Positions 33,140 to 42,938 are shown, counted from the stretch's first letter. The stretch is DNA of 64,000 bases from Defluviibacillus sp043739385 (GCA_043739385.1 JAYUED010000002.1:1-64000); one strand, 5' to 3'. Notes: a model not told the origin generated them from the sequence alone. Program-made: numbers and translations.

Positions 33140-35246
33140 TGTCAGCAGAATAAATATCAATCACACGGCAGTCACCGCACATTTTGAGGCGCTCCAGCGC
33201 CGCACCTTGGAACATCGCATGGCCTGCCAGTTTGCCCAGCATCCCCTCGATGGCCTTGAGCGTACCAAAGGGTTTGCTGCACCGCACACAGGCGTAAGGC
33301 TTCATCTCGTTGAGCACGCGAAGGTCTTTGCGCTGGGGTGTTAAGAGCAACCGAGGCAGCAGCGCGATGGCATCTTCAGGACAGGTTTTCACGCACAAGC
33401 CGCACTGGACGCAGTTCTTTTCAGTGAAACGCAGTTGCGGCGAATTCGGGTTGTCGGCCAAGGCACTGGCCGGGCAAGCGCTGACGCAGGCAAGGCACAG
33501 TGTGCATTTGTCTTTGTTGACAACGACGCTGCCAAACGGTGAGCCCTTCGCTGGGAACGCAATCGCCTCTGGCAGCGCAGCTTGCAGGGTAGGCGCATGG
33601 GCAATAAGGTGGTCTAGCGCCAATTCCAACGTACTGCGTTTTTCCGCAGTCACGGCAAAACGGGCGGGCGAACTCACGGCTTGGGCTGTGGCGCTGGACA
33701 AGGCTTGCAGGGACGCGTCAAGCGCAGGAACAGTTTGTGCCTCCAGCAGATGCAGGTGCACGCCGCTGTAGCCCAGGCCACTCAGCAGTGCTTGTCCCAC
33801 CGCCATTTGCTCGCGCAATCCTTGCAGATACTGCGGTGCCTCTTCGTCCGTGTGCAGCACGGCCACGCTACGGGCACCGAAAGCGATGGCGCTCAGCCAT
33901 AAGTCCAGCCCGGTGCTGGCGGTGTGCCACAGCGCAACAGGGATAACGTTGGCCGGTACACCACGGGCTTTTTTGAGTTGCGCAGCACGACCCACCTGCT
34001 CGACCAAGGTTTGGCCTGTGCCCTGGCTGTGCAGCAATAACACGGCGTCTTGCCCACCGGCGGTGGCATAGGTCGCGAGCAAGGTTTTGAGTTTCAGGCC
34101 CTGCTCGGTGGTACGCGGGTAGGCGAAGCTCAGCGCGCCAGTGGGGCATACCGTGGTGCACGCACCGCAGCCTACGCACAGGTTCGGGTTAACTTTGATT
34201 TGCTGCTGTTTGGGCTCTGAACTGATGGCTTGTGCAGAGCAAATGTCGATACACGCATTGCAGCCCACCGATTTATTCCGGCTATGGGCGCAGAGTTTTT
34301 GTTTGTAGGTGAAAAACTTCGCCTTCTCAAACTCACCCACCAGGCCGCGCAAGGCCACCAGCGTTTTAGCCTCCACACCCGCGGTACTGGTGCGAAAGTA
34401 GCCTTGGGGCAGCGCGTGTTGGGTGAATGCGGAACGGGCGGCTGGGTTGGCACGCAAGTCCAAAACCAGGTCAAAGGCTTGGGACTCCGACTCAGGCTCG
34501 CGGGTGAAGTCGATAGCACCAGCTACGCCACAAACAGACACACAGGCCCTGTGAGACTTGCACAGTGCGCCATCAATTTGATAATCAAAGCCGATCGCAC
34601 CTTCGGGGCACGCTGTCAGGCAGGCGTTGCAACGGGTGCATAAATCCAGGTCAATCGCGTTGTCTCGCCGCCAAGTGAATTCAAAAGCTCCCAGCCAGCC
34701 GGTCAGGCTGACAGCGGAACCCGCCAATACGGGGTAGCGGCGCTCTTGTGACCCAACCGGCAAGTTGATGCCGCTTGCACTGCCAGTGCTGAAGATACTG
34801 ATCTCCAACGCGTCGCTCAGCAACGCGGCAACCGTCTCCGCTTCGCCCAGTGGGCCAAGAATCAGCAACCGGCCTGCGCTCTTGTAGGTCACCGTAGGCA
34901 CCGGCTCAGGTTCCGGCAGGTGGGCGGCAGCCAACAGCGCAGCGATTTTCGGCATGGCCTTGGCGGCATCACGCCCCCAGCCCCCGGTTTCGCGAATGTT
35001 GACGAACTTGAGTGGTGAAGTGGTCGATGTTTGCTGTGCCAAGTCCGCAAACAAACGGCTTTCCTGCGTACAGGCTACAACGAGTTGCTCACCTTTGGCG
35101 GCACTGGCTTCCAGAGATTGAACAAAAGAGGCGGCCTCGCGGCGACACAGCGTACTGTGGAGTTTCAGGTCTTCATGCAGCGCTATCCCGAGAAGTTTCG
35201 GGTTCAGTGGCATGGTTTGGTTGCAATCGCAAATGAGAGTCGGCAT
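33114..35246 (-). CDS. Polyferredoxin with seven cysteine groups
   Basis: A 710-residue soluble iron-sulfur protein without signal peptide or membrane helix. Regular [4Fe-4S] groups are at C203-213, C357-367, C581-591 and C612-622; C319-336 and C229-239 are less regular; CVRC (653) and CGDC (690) form a separate four-cysteine site that may bind zinc or iron. The first 190 residues contain LICDCN, CRREA and LVVACTQESRLF, reminiscent of a HdrA/CoB-like or FdhE-like part but not assignable. Members of this family sit with formate dehydrogenases in many betaproteobacteria; electron transfer or cofactor maturation is possible. Its start overlaps the DUF3306 gene by 74 bases and its end overlaps the TorD gene. 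Confidence 0.85.
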   Translation of the reverse strand: MPTLICDCNQTMPLNPKLLGIALHEDLKLHSTLCRREAASFVQSLEASAAKGEQLVVACTQESRLFADLAQQTSTTSPLKFVNIRETGGWGRDAAKAMPKIAALLAAAHLPEPEPVPTVTYKSAGRLLILGPLGEAETVAALLSDALEISIFSTGSASGINLPVGSQERRYPVLAGSAVSLTGWLGAFEFTWRRDNAIDLDLCTRCNACLTACPEGAIGFDYQIDGALCKSHRACVSVCGVAGAIDFTREPESESQAFDLVLDLRANPAARSAFTQHALPQGYFRTSTAGVEAKTLVALRGLVGEFEKAKFFTYKQKLCAHSRNKSVGCNACIDICSAQAISSEPKQQQIKVNPNLCVGCGACTTVCPTGALSFAYPRTTEQGLKLKTLLATYATAGGQDAVLLLHSQGTGQTLVEQVGRAAQLKKARGVPANVIPVALWHTASTGLDLWLSAIAFGARSVAVLHTDEEAPQYLQGLREQMAVGQALLSGLGYSGVHLHLLEAQTVPALDASLQALSSATAQAVSSPARFAVTAEKRSTLELALDHLIAHAPTLQAALPEAIAFPAKGSPFGSVVVNKDKCTLCLACVSACPASALADNPNSPQLRFTEKNCVQCGLCVKTCPEDAIALLPRLLLTPQRKDLRVLNEMKPYACVRCSKPFGTLKAIEGMLGKLAGHAMFQGAALERLKMCGDCRVIDIYSADNEARITDL

Positions 35247-35817
35247 CTTGGGTTTGGCTAGGCTGAGGGGTTGGCTGAGAAAGGCTCACAGTTTGAGGCT
35301 CAGACGGGCTAGAGAGTTCAGAAACAGAGACGGCATTCTCAGCCCTATTTTCTGGGGGTGTTTCTTCTGCGTCTTCAGTATCTTCAAACAGCTTGAGAAA
35401 CTTGGCGCTGGCCATCTGGCGCAACATGGATTCAGGCAACGGATCAGGCTGTGAATAATCGTCGATGTAGATGTCCAACCTGTCCATCACGTTGTAGTGA
35501 GGGTCGGTGAAGAGCTTTTTCATCGCTGCGTTTTTGACCTCAGGCGTGACATTGCGGGCCATGAACGGTGCAAAATCGGAATCGCCGGTCAACAGCTTCA
35601 CGTCTTCTAAGGTCAATGGCGGCGGCAGCTCAACAGGTGCGGGCGCAGGCGGTGCTGGGTCTTGGCGAACTTGTGCTGCATCCTGCAATACAGGGGTTTG
35701 AATGAGCGGTTGCTGAAGCGACTGCAAAGGTGGCAGCGGTTCAGCCAGCGCATCCCCCTTGGCCACAGCTACTTTACGCTGCGACCAACGGCTTAGAAAA
35801 CCGCCCTCGTCAGCCAC
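35173..35817 (-). CDS. DUF3306 domain protein
   Basis: A 214-residue protein of unknown function. The conserved part has GFLSRWSQRK at the N-terminus, TLEDVKLLTGDSDFAPF (~95) and the strongly conserved PEVKNAAMKKLFTDPHYNVMD, then DIYIDDYSQPDPLP; the C-terminal ~70 residues are Ser/Pro/Glu-rich and probably disordered. No membrane segment or metal site. The GTG giving MADEGGFLSRW is preferred since homologues begin there; it overlaps the DUF3305 stop by eight bases. An open frame extends 16 codons upstream. Cytoplasmic partner of the neighbouring polyferredoxin is inferred from the overlaps. Confidence 0.82.
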   Translation of the reverse strand: MADEGGFLSRWSQRKVAVAKGDALAEPLPPLQSLQQPLIQTPVLQDAAQVRQDPAPPAPAPVELPPPLTLEDVKLLTGDSDFAPFMARNVTPEVKNAAMKKLFTDPHYNVMDRLDIYIDDYSQPDPLPESMLRQMASAKFLKLFEDTEDAEETPPENRAENAVSVSELSSPSEPQTVSLSQPTPQPSQTQDADSHLRLQPNHATEPETSRDSAA

Positions 35818-36406
35818 GTCCACCACCGCGCGGTTTGTCAGTCGATACCGAGGCCGGGCTGCCAAAGCGGTCAGTCAGCGTCTTGAAACTCTCAGGCCGC
35901 TTACGGCGCTTAGGTTCGGGCAGGTAGTACTCGTCCACATAGGCTTGCAGCCATTCGATCACAGCGGGTGGCGCAGGCACTTGCTCCACCGTCTCTTGCG
36001 CATCGAGCCAGCGCCCAGCGTCGTGGTAGCTCAAACTTACAGCCTGGGGCTTAGCGAACCCCTCGGCGCCAAACTCACTGCTCAAAGCAGCCATTTCCTC
36101 AGGAGGCAATGTGGACGACACCTCTTCCATTCGCCACAGCACGAACCAGCAAGGCGCGGCGGTGGTGATGTTCAATTGGTAGCCTTCGGCATCGTCTTGG
36201 AATAATTCCACGCTGTAGTGCACGTGCATCCAGCGCTGGCTGCTATCATTTTTATAAAGCAAACGGGGATGCTCGCCGAAACTGGGCTCATACAGCAGTA
36301 CGTCGTCCAGCACCCAGCGCCACGTCTGCCAACGGCTCATGGGGCCGATGATGCGTTCGCGGCGCATGATGACTGCGACTTCTAAGGCGGGGCGGGTAAT
36401 GGACAT
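35810..36406 (-). CDS. DUF3305 domain protein
   Basis: A 198-residue protein of unknown function, family DUF3305: VAVIMRRERIIGPMSRWQTWRWVLDDV near the start, then WFVLWRMEEV and QAVSLSYHDAGRWLDAQETVEQVPAPPAVIEWLQAYVDEYY. It is soluble, mixed alpha/beta by appearance, with a basic C-terminus. DUF3305 and DUF3306 nearly always occur together beside formate dehydrogenase genes, which points to a shared role in making or serving that enzyme. First of four overlapping genes DUF3305-DUF3306-polyferredoxin-torD; 44 bases follow the NAD-linked alpha gene, so it may continue that operon. Confidence 0.85.
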   Translation of the reverse strand: MSITRPALEVAVIMRRERIIGPMSRWQTWRWVLDDVLLYEPSFGEHPRLLYKNDSSQRWMHVHYSVELFQDDAEGYQLNITTAAPCWFVLWRMEEVSSTLPPEEMAALSSEFGAEGFAKPQAVSLSYHDAGRWLDAQETVEQVPAPPAVIEWLQAYVDEYYLPEPKRRKRPESFKTLTDRFGSPASVSTDKPRGGGRG

Positions 36407-36450
36407 GGGGCAACTGTAAGCGAAACTTACCCCAGCCGAATAGCCGATGC

Positions 36451-39300
36451 CTATGGTGCTACTGCCTCTATCGCCACCGCGCAGTGCTTGAACCCCGGAA
36501 TCTTCCCAAACGGATCTAACGCTGCATTGGTCAGCAAATTCGCAGCTGCTTCCGCATAGGCAAACGGAATAAACACACTGCCTTCGGGCGTGCCGTTGTC
36601 CAAACGCGCTAACAGCGAAACGCTACCTCGGCGTGAACGAACGACTAGGTGCCCCCCTGTTGGCACACCCAAACGGGCCAAGTCTTTGGCGCACATACTG
36701 GCGGTGGCTTCGGACTCTATAGCGTCCAGCACCGTAGCCCGCCTCGTCATGCTGCCGGTGTGCCAATGCTCCAGTTGGCGGCCAGTGATGAGGACGAAGG
36801 GGTAGTCAGCATCGGCGCGTTCGTCGGCGGGAATGAGCCCAGCGGGCACGAGCTTCAAGCGTCCATCAGCAGTCGCAAACTGGTCGATGAAGACAGTGGG
36901 CTGGCCAGGGTCTTCGGCACTCAAGCAAGGGTAGGTGACGCTGCCTTCGCGTTCCAGGCGCTCCCAGGTGATGCCTGCGATGGCGGTGTGCATGGCTTGA
37001 CGCATTTCCTCATACACGGCAGCGACGCCATCATGCGCGCCAGCGTAATCCCAATGCAAGCCCAAGCCCGCAGCCAGTTGCTGGATGATCCACAAATCAG
37101 GCCGCGCATCGCCGGGGGCATCAATGGCTTTGCGGCCCATTTGCACCATACGGTCGGTGTTGCTGACGGTGCCGGTTTTCTCAGGCCATGCGGTGGCAGG
37201 CAGCACCACGTCGGCGAGCCACGCAGTTTCGGTCATGAAGATGTCCTGCACCACAAGATGCTCCAGGCTGGCGAGAGCGTGGCGGGCATGGTTCAGGTCA
37301 GGGTCGCTCATGGCGGGGTTTTCACCCATCACGTACATGCCACGTATTTTGTGCGGATCGCTGTCCTCGGCTAGCGCTTTGTGCATGATCTCGACCACGG
37401 TGTAGCCGGGGGTTTTGTCGAGCGGTGTTTTCCAGAAATCTTCAAACCAGGCGTGAGCAGCCGCGTTGTCCACGCGTTGGTAGTTAGGGAACATCATCGG
37501 GATCAACCCCGCATCGCTGGCGCCCTGAACGTTGTTTTGACCACGCAAAGGATGCAAACCACTGCCGGGTTTGCCGATTTGGCCGGTGATGGCGCACAGC
37601 GCGATCAGGCAGCGGGCGTTATCGGTGCCATGAACATGCTGGCTGATGCCCATGCCCCACAAGATCATCGAGCTTTTGGCCGTGGCGAAGGCGCGGGCGA
37701 CTTCACGGATAGTCTCGGCTGGGATGCCACAAACGGGGGCCATCGCTTCGGGACTGAAATGTTTGACGTTTTCGGCCAAAGCGCTGAAGTTATCTGCACG
37801 GTCAGCTATAAATTTCGTAGCAACCAAGCCTTCATCAATTACCGTGTGGATCATGGCGTTGAGCAGTGCAACATCCGTGTCAGGCTTGAATTGCATCGTG
37901 CGCCACGCATGGCGGCCAATGTCGGTAATTCGGGGGTCAGCGAGGACAATTTTGGCACCGCGCTGAGCCGCGTTCTTCATCCAAGTAGCGGCAACGGGAT
38001 GGTTGGCCGTGGGGTTGGAGCCGATCACCAAGATGAGCTCGGCGTGCTCCACGTCGTTCACTTGGTTGCTGACTGCCCCTGAACCTACGCCCTCTAGTAG
38101 CGCAGCTACGCTGGAGGCGTGACACAGGCGGGTGCAATGGTCTACGTTGTTTGAGCCGAAGCCGGTTCGCACCAGTTTTTGGAAGAGGTAGGCTTCTTCG
38201 TTCGTCCCTTTGGCGCTGCCAAAACCAGCGAGCGATTTGGGGCCGTAGCCGTCGCGCAGACCGGTCAACTTGCCTGTTGTCAGGGCCAACGCTTCTTCCC
38301 AAGTTGCTTCGCGGAAGACTTCGCGCCAATCGGCATCGCGCACCGAGATGCGGGCATTGAGCGCTTCGGCATCTTTGGGCACATCGCTGCGGCGAATCAG
38401 CGGCACGGTGAGCCGGCCCGCATGGTGCGCGTAGTCGAAGCCGAACCGTCCTTTGACGCACAAACGACTTTGGTTGGCAGGGCCATCACGGCCATCGACA
38501 CCAACGATTTTGTCGTCGAGGACTTTGTAGGTCAGCAAGCACCCGACACCGCAGAAAGGGCAGACCGAATCGACCGATTTGTCGACGACTTGAGGGCCGA
38601 TAAGGGTCTTGGGGCTGAGCGCACCAGTAGGACAAGCCTGGACACACTCCCCGCAGGCCACGCAGCTGCTCTCGCCCATGGCATCGTTCAGGTCGAACAC
38701 GATTTCGCTGTGAGCGCCACGTTTGGCATAGCCGATCACGTCGTTAACTTGCTCTTCGCGGCACGCGCGTACACAGCGGTTGCACTGGATACAGGCGTCC
38801 AGATTAACGGCCATCGCAGGGTGGGACACATCGGCTTTAGGCTGTTCGCGGCGCAGGGCTTTGAGCGCGGGGCGTACCGTCACGTCAAGCGCAGTGGCCC
38901 AGGCACTCAGTTCACCGTGCTGCTGTGTGGCATCGTCACGGCCTTGCGCGTCTGCCAACCATTTGTGCCCCTTATCAGGCATATCGGAGAGCAGCATTTC
39001 CAGCACCATTTGCTGGCTTTTGATGGCGCGGGGGCTGTGGGTTTGGACGTTCATTCCCGCCGTGGCGACACGGCAGCAACTGGGGGCCAGCGTGCGCTCA
39101 CCCGCCACCTCAACGACACAAGCACGGCAGTTGCCATCAGGACGGTAGCCGTCTTTGTAGCAAAGGTGGGGAATGTCAATGCCGTGACGCTGGGCAGTTT
39201 TGAAGAGGGTTTCGCCCTCGTGGGCCTGGACGGCGATATTGTTGAGCTGCAGGTCAATCATGATGGGGGTGACTTCAGCGCGTTGGGTTGGTGCGTTCAT
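36451..39300 (-). CDS. fdsA: NAD-linked formate dehydrogenase alpha subunit
   Basis: A 949-residue cytosolic molybdo/tungsto-enzyme. Domains: [2Fe-2S] (C47, C58, C61, C75), two [4Fe-4S] (C170-180; C213-223), then the catalytic domain with its own [4Fe-4S] (C247, C250, C254, C281) and catalytic cysteine C393 followed by histidine. The His-Cys3 cluster of many NuoG-like relatives is not seen between residues 88 and 160. It oxidises formate and passes electrons to the beta subunit. GGAGG six bases before the ATG, which overlaps the beta stop by four bases. Resembles the large subunit of two-subunit Methylobacterium FDH1 and of Ralstonia FdsA. Confidence 0.95.
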   Translation of the reverse strand: MNAPTQRAEVTPIMIDLQLNNIAVQAHEGETLFKTAQRHGIDIPHLCYKDGYRPDGNCRACVVEVAGERTLAPSCCRVATAGMNVQTHSPRAIKSQQMVLEMLLSDMPDKGHKWLADAQGRDDATQQHGELSAWATALDVTVRPALKALRREQPKADVSHPAMAVNLDACIQCNRCVRACREEQVNDVIGYAKRGAHSEIVFDLNDAMGESSCVACGECVQACPTGALSPKTLIGPQVVDKSVDSVCPFCGVGCLLTYKVLDDKIVGVDGRDGPANQSRLCVKGRFGFDYAHHAGRLTVPLIRRSDVPKDAEALNARISVRDADWREVFREATWEEALALTTGKLTGLRDGYGPKSLAGFGSAKGTNEEAYLFQKLVRTGFGSNNVDHCTRLCHASSVAALLEGVGSGAVSNQVNDVEHAELILVIGSNPTANHPVAATWMKNAAQRGAKIVLADPRITDIGRHAWRTMQFKPDTDVALLNAMIHTVIDEGLVATKFIADRADNFSALAENVKHFSPEAMAPVCGIPAETIREVARAFATAKSSMILWGMGISQHVHGTDNARCLIALCAITGQIGKPGSGLHPLRGQNNVQGASDAGLIPMMFPNYQRVDNAAAHAWFEDFWKTPLDKTPGYTVVEIMHKALAEDSDPHKIRGMYVMGENPAMSDPDLNHARHALASLEHLVVQDIFMTETAWLADVVLPATAWPEKTGTVSNTDRMVQMGRKAIDAPGDARPDLWIIQQLAAGLGLHWDYAGAHDGVAAVYEEMRQAMHTAIAGITWERLEREGSVTYPCLSAEDPGQPTVFIDQFATADGRLKLVPAGLIPADERADADYPFVLITGRQLEHWHTGSMTRRATVLDAIESEATASMCAKDLARLGVPTGGHLVVRSRRGSVSLLARLDNGTPEGSVFIPFAYAEAAANLLTNAALDPFGKIPGFKHCAVAIEAVAP

Positions 39301-41126
39301 GCTGCGCCTCCAATTTCAAGGGAAAAGTATTTCTGAATGCTGCGAATCGGGTTTGGCGCGGCCTGCCCCAGTCCGCAGATCGACGCATCGCCCATCACTT
39401 GGCTCAAGTCCTCAAGGGTGGTGTTGTCCCACACGGGCGCTTGCATCAGTTGAGCGGCTTTGGCGGTGCCAACGCGGCACGGGGTACATTGGCCGCAACT
39501 CTCGTGCTCGAAGAAGCGCATAACGTTCAGCGCAGCGTCGCGGGCTTTGTCATGGTGGCCCAGGACTATGACAGCGGCGGAGCCTATGAAGCAGCCGTAC
39601 GGTTGCAGGGTATCGAAGTCCAGCGGAATGTTGTTCAGGCTGGCGGGCAGGATGCCCCCGCTGGCACCGCCGGGCAGGTAGGCGTAGAGCTGGTGGCCAT
39701 CCAACATACCGCCGCAATGCTCGTCAATCAACTCTTGCAGCGTGATGCCTGCGGGAGCAATTTTGACGCCAGGGTTGTTGACACGGCCACTCACGCTGAA
39801 CGAGCGAAAGCCTTTGCGGCCATGGCGGCCTTGCTCGCTGAACCACTGGGGGCCGTGCTCGATGAGGTCGCGTACCCAGTAAAGGGTTTCAAAGTTGTGC
39901 TCCAACGTGGGGCGGCCAAACAGGCCAACTTGGGCGATGTAGGGCGGGCGCATACGGGGCTCACCTCGTTTGCCTTCGATGCTCTCGATCATGGCTGACT
40001 CTTCACCGCAGATGTAGGCACCTGCACCTCGGCGCAGCTCAATCAGGGGCAACTGGATATGAGGCGGGTACGGCGGATCGGCGCGCAGCTTGGCCAACTC
40101 GTTGGTGAGCATGGTGCGGCAGTCGTGGTACTCGTCGCGCAAATAGATATAGATGGCGCTGATGCCAACCACTTGGGCAGCAATCAGCATGCCTTCTAAA
40201 AAGCGGTGCGGGTCGCGCTCCAGGTAGAAGCGGTCTTTGAAGGTGCCAGGCTCGCCTTCGTCGATATTGACGGCCATGAGCTTGGGGGCGGTCTCGCCGC
40301 GCACGATTCGCCACTTGCGCCCTGCCGGAAAGCCTGCGCCACCTAGGCCACGCAGGCCCGAATCTTCCATGGTTTTTAGAACGGCCTCGGTATCTTGAGT
40401 TCCATTAGCCAGTGCCGTAGCGAGGGCATATCCGCCTGCTGCGCGGTAGTTGGCGTAATCTAAATTAATAGCATACTGTGAAGTATTAGATTGCGCTAAC
40501 GGGCTATTTGATACTGAGACAGATGTAACAACCACAGCTTCAACCACCGCTTGAACGCTCGCAAGGTTGGCTTTGGGCACGGCGCTCTGGCCCACCAGCA
40601 CGGCGGGCGCTTGCTCGCAACGACCAATACAGGGGGCAGCGATGACGCGGATGTCCTTGTTGCCCAGCAATTGCGGCAAACGCGCGAGTAAATCCTGCGC
40701 ACCGGCCAGCGAACAGGCCAAACCGTCGCACACCCGCACGGTCAGGCTGGGGGCATGGCCGTCACCCTTCTCATCGCCTTTGACCACCTCAAAGTGATGG
40801 TAAAAAGTAGCCACTTCGTAGACCTCGGCCATGGGGATATTCATGGTTTTAGCCAGCGCCACCAGATGGCGCTCGTGCAGGCAAAGGTAAGCGTCGTTCA
40901 GGCTGTGCAAGTGCTCGATCAGCAGGTCGCGCCGATAGCCATCAGCAGGTTTTTCACCGATCAATGCCCTCACCTCGGCCAGCGAAACCTCGTCAGTTTG
41001 ACGGCCTTTAAGGCGGCTTTTGCGGTTGTTATCACGACGCAGGCGTTCACGCAGTTCATCGGCTGTGGCAAGCAGAGCAACGTTTTCAGCAGCTTTGGGT
41101 TCAGTGGTTGAGGCGGAGAGATTCAT
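39297..41126 (-). CDS. fdsB: NAD-linked formate dehydrogenase beta subunit (NuoE-NuoF fusion)
   Basis: A 609-residue fusion. The first ~180 residues are NuoE/FdsG-like with a [2Fe-2S] site C133, C138, C166, C170. After an AT-rich-coded linker (~190-225) comes a NuoF-like part: FMN/NAD region GLGGAGFPAGRKW and GEESAMIESIEGKRGEPR, and the [4Fe-4S] motif SCGQCTPCR near 520 with a later cysteine in SICGLG. It reduces NAD with electrons from formate. The fused arrangement is that of Methylobacterium FDH1, while Ralstonia fdsG and fdsB are separate. No fdsD gene is visible. The OFA carrier gene ends 27 bases upstream. Confidence 0.94.
   Translation of the reverse strand: MNLSASTTEPKAAENVALLATADELRERLRRDNNRKSRLKGRQTDEVSLAEVRALIGEKPADGYRRDLLIEHLHSLNDAYLCLHERHLVALAKTMNIPMAEVYEVATFYHHFEVVKGDEKGDGHAPSLTVRVCDGLACSLAGAQDLLARLPQLLGNKDIRVIAAPCIGRCEQAPAVLVGQSAVPKANLASVQAVVEAVVVTSVSVSNSPLAQSNTSQYAINLDYANYRAAGGYALATALANGTQDTEAVLKTMEDSGLRGLGGAGFPAGRKWRIVRGETAPKLMAVNIDEGEPGTFKDRFYLERDPHRFLEGMLIAAQVVGISAIYIYLRDEYHDCRTMLTNELAKLRADPPYPPHIQLPLIELRRGAGAYICGEESAMIESIEGKRGEPRMRPPYIAQVGLFGRPTLEHNFETLYWVRDLIEHGPQWFSEQGRHGRKGFRSFSVSGRVNNPGVKIAPAGITLQELIDEHCGGMLDGHQLYAYLPGGASGGILPASLNNIPLDFDTLQPYGCFIGSAAVIVLGHHDKARDAALNVMRFFEHESCGQCTPCRVGTAKAAQLMQAPVWDNTTLEDLSQVMGDASICGLGQAAPNPIRSIQKYFSLEIGGAA
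40444..40520. other. AT-rich island in the fused subunit linker
   Basis: A low-GC patch inside fdsB codes for the Ser/Asn-rich linker between the NuoE and NuoF parts (SVSVSNSPLAQSNTSQYAI). Its composition differs sharply from the surrounding coding sequence. Confidence 0.6.
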
Positions 41127-41153
41127 AGCAACTTAGATGATGGCTTCAGACGG

Positions 41154-42782
41154 TCAATTGAAAAATTTGGCAACGCTTTGCAATGTACGGTACACGCCCC
41201 AGGCCAGCGGAATGCCCACGGCCATCCAGGCGATCACCACCACGGCAGGGCTAACAACATCATTGTTGTTGCCACTGCCCTGAACTTCAGAAGCAGTGGC
41301 CTTTTCATGGGCTAGACGCTTCTCAGCGGCCAGTTCGGTATCGGTCATGAACCACCTATCGGCCAGCGGACGCACCATCAGGTTACAAACCAAGCCAATC
41401 ACCAGCATCCCGACCAAGATGTACATGGTTTGGTTGTAAACCTGCTCACGCGGGATGCCCAAGCCAAGTTGGTACTCGCGCATGTAGTTCACAACGACCG
41501 GGCCCAGCACACCGGCGGTGGCCCAAGCCGTAAGCAAGCGACCATGGATAGCACCCACCATTTGCGTGCCAAAAATGTCGGCCAAGTAGGCGGGCACCGT
41601 AGCGAAGCCGCCACCGTACATGCTCAAAATCACGCAAAATGCGCCCACGAACAAGGCAACAGTGCCCGCAGCCGCACTGCCTGGGATGCTGAAGTACATC
41701 GCGCCGCCCAGCACGAAAAACACAATGTAGGTGACTTTGCGGCCCAATTTATCGGACAGGCTGGCCCAAAAGAAACGTCCACCAATGTTGAACAGGCTCA
41801 GCAACGCGGTAAAGCCTGCAGCCACGCTGGCAATAGCAGCCAACTGGGATTTGTCCAGCTCGCCAAATTTCTTGGCCACACCAATCAGCGAGCCACCAAA
41901 CACCTCTTGCAGCATAGGAGAAGCCATGCCGATCACACCGATACCGGCGCTGACGTTCATGCACAGCACCATCCAGATCAGCCAAAACTGCGGAATGCCC
42001 CAAACCTTGCTGACATGCACATGGCGCTGGGTAATCATGGTGTTGTTGACCTGGGCCAGCGGTTGCGTCCAGCCTGCGGGCTTCCAACCTGTCTCGGGGA
42101 TACGGTAACCAAAGGCGCCGAACATCATGAAAACGAAGTAAATCAGCGCCATCACCACAAAGGTTTGTGCTACGCCCACGCTGGTAGGGCTGGCAAAGTA
42201 TTTCATCAAATCAGCGGCCAAAGGCGAACCAATCATCGCGCCGCCACCAAAGCCCATGATGGCCATACCGGTGGCCATGCCCCGGCGGTCAGGAAACCAT
42301 TTGATGAGGGTCGAGACTGGCGATATGTAGCCCAGCCCCAAACCAATGCCACCGATAACGCCAGAGCCCAGAATCATCATCCAGAACTGGTGCAGGTACA
42401 CGCCCACGGCAGAGATCAACATGCCACCGCACCAGCACAGCGCGGACACCACACCCGCCTTGCGCGGGCCAGCACGCTCTAACCAGCCACCCCAGGTTGC
42501 GGCAGAAGAGCCGAGCAACACAAAGAACAGGGTGTACATCCAGCCTAGGGTAGAGATTTTCCAGTCGCAGGTACTCGTGAACAGTTCAGCGAAAAATCCC
42601 ACATCAGGGCCGCATTTGATGGCGTCCTTGATACCCAGTGCTTTGGAGAGCGGAAGCCAAAATACCGAAAATCCATATGCCATGCCAATACACAGGTGAA
42701 TCGCCAATGCAGCAGGAGGTACCAGCCAGCGGTTAAAACCTGGGCCCGCAATGATTCGCTCCTTGTCCAAAATTCCAGTCAT
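41154..42782 (-). CDS. Oxalate/formate antiporter (OFA) family MFS transporter
   Basis: A 542-residue major-facilitator protein with twelve helices plus one or two additional C-terminal hydrophobic segments (about 505-535), matching OFA carriers fused to the short 'MFS small subunit'. Family segments include NRWLVPPAALAIHLCIGMAYGFSVF at the N-terminus (in two parts), GIGLGLGYISPVSTLIKWFPDRRG and GRLLTAWATAGVLGP. Located at the head of the NAD-linked formate dehydrogenase genes, it probably moves formate or oxalate; transport direction is unknown. Its promoter region is the 210-base gap after the LysR gene. Confidence 0.9.
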   Translation of the reverse strand: MTGILDKERIIAGPGFNRWLVPPAALAIHLCIGMAYGFSVFWLPLSKALGIKDAIKCGPDVGFFAELFTSTCDWKISTLGWMYTLFFVLLGSSAATWGGWLERAGPRKAGVVSALCWCGGMLISAVGVYLHQFWMMILGSGVIGGIGLGLGYISPVSTLIKWFPDRRGMATGMAIMGFGGGAMIGSPLAADLMKYFASPTSVGVAQTFVVMALIYFVFMMFGAFGYRIPETGWKPAGWTQPLAQVNNTMITQRHVHVSKVWGIPQFWLIWMVLCMNVSAGIGVIGMASPMLQEVFGGSLIGVAKKFGELDKSQLAAIASVAAGFTALLSLFNIGGRFFWASLSDKLGRKVTYIVFFVLGGAMYFSIPGSAAAGTVALFVGAFCVILSMYGGGFATVPAYLADIFGTQMVGAIHGRLLTAWATAGVLGPVVVNYMREYQLGLGIPREQVYNQTMYILVGMLVIGLVCNLMVRPLADRWFMTDTELAAEKRLAHEKATASEVQGSGNNNDVVSPAVVVIAWMAVGIPLAWGVYRTLQSVAKFFN

Positions 42783-42938
42783 GATTGTCTCCTATAGGGT
42801 GTTATTACGCCCGCAGACCTGGAGGATCTTTTGAGCGTGCGGAGTGTTACCGGGGACGACAAGCGACGCAAATTCTTTCTGAACATGCGGTGATTCAAAA
42901 ACTAAATGTTGCAACGCACTTTAATTCCCGCCTACAAC

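Noticed and set aside
38179..39336. A 385-codon plus-strand frame opposite fdsA
   Set aside because: It mirrors the conserved cysteine-rich part of fdsA; composition is that of an antisense frame.
41430..42482. A 350-codon plus-strand frame opposite the OFA carrier gene
   Set aside because: His- and Ala-rich shadow of a membrane protein gene; no start signal or known domain.
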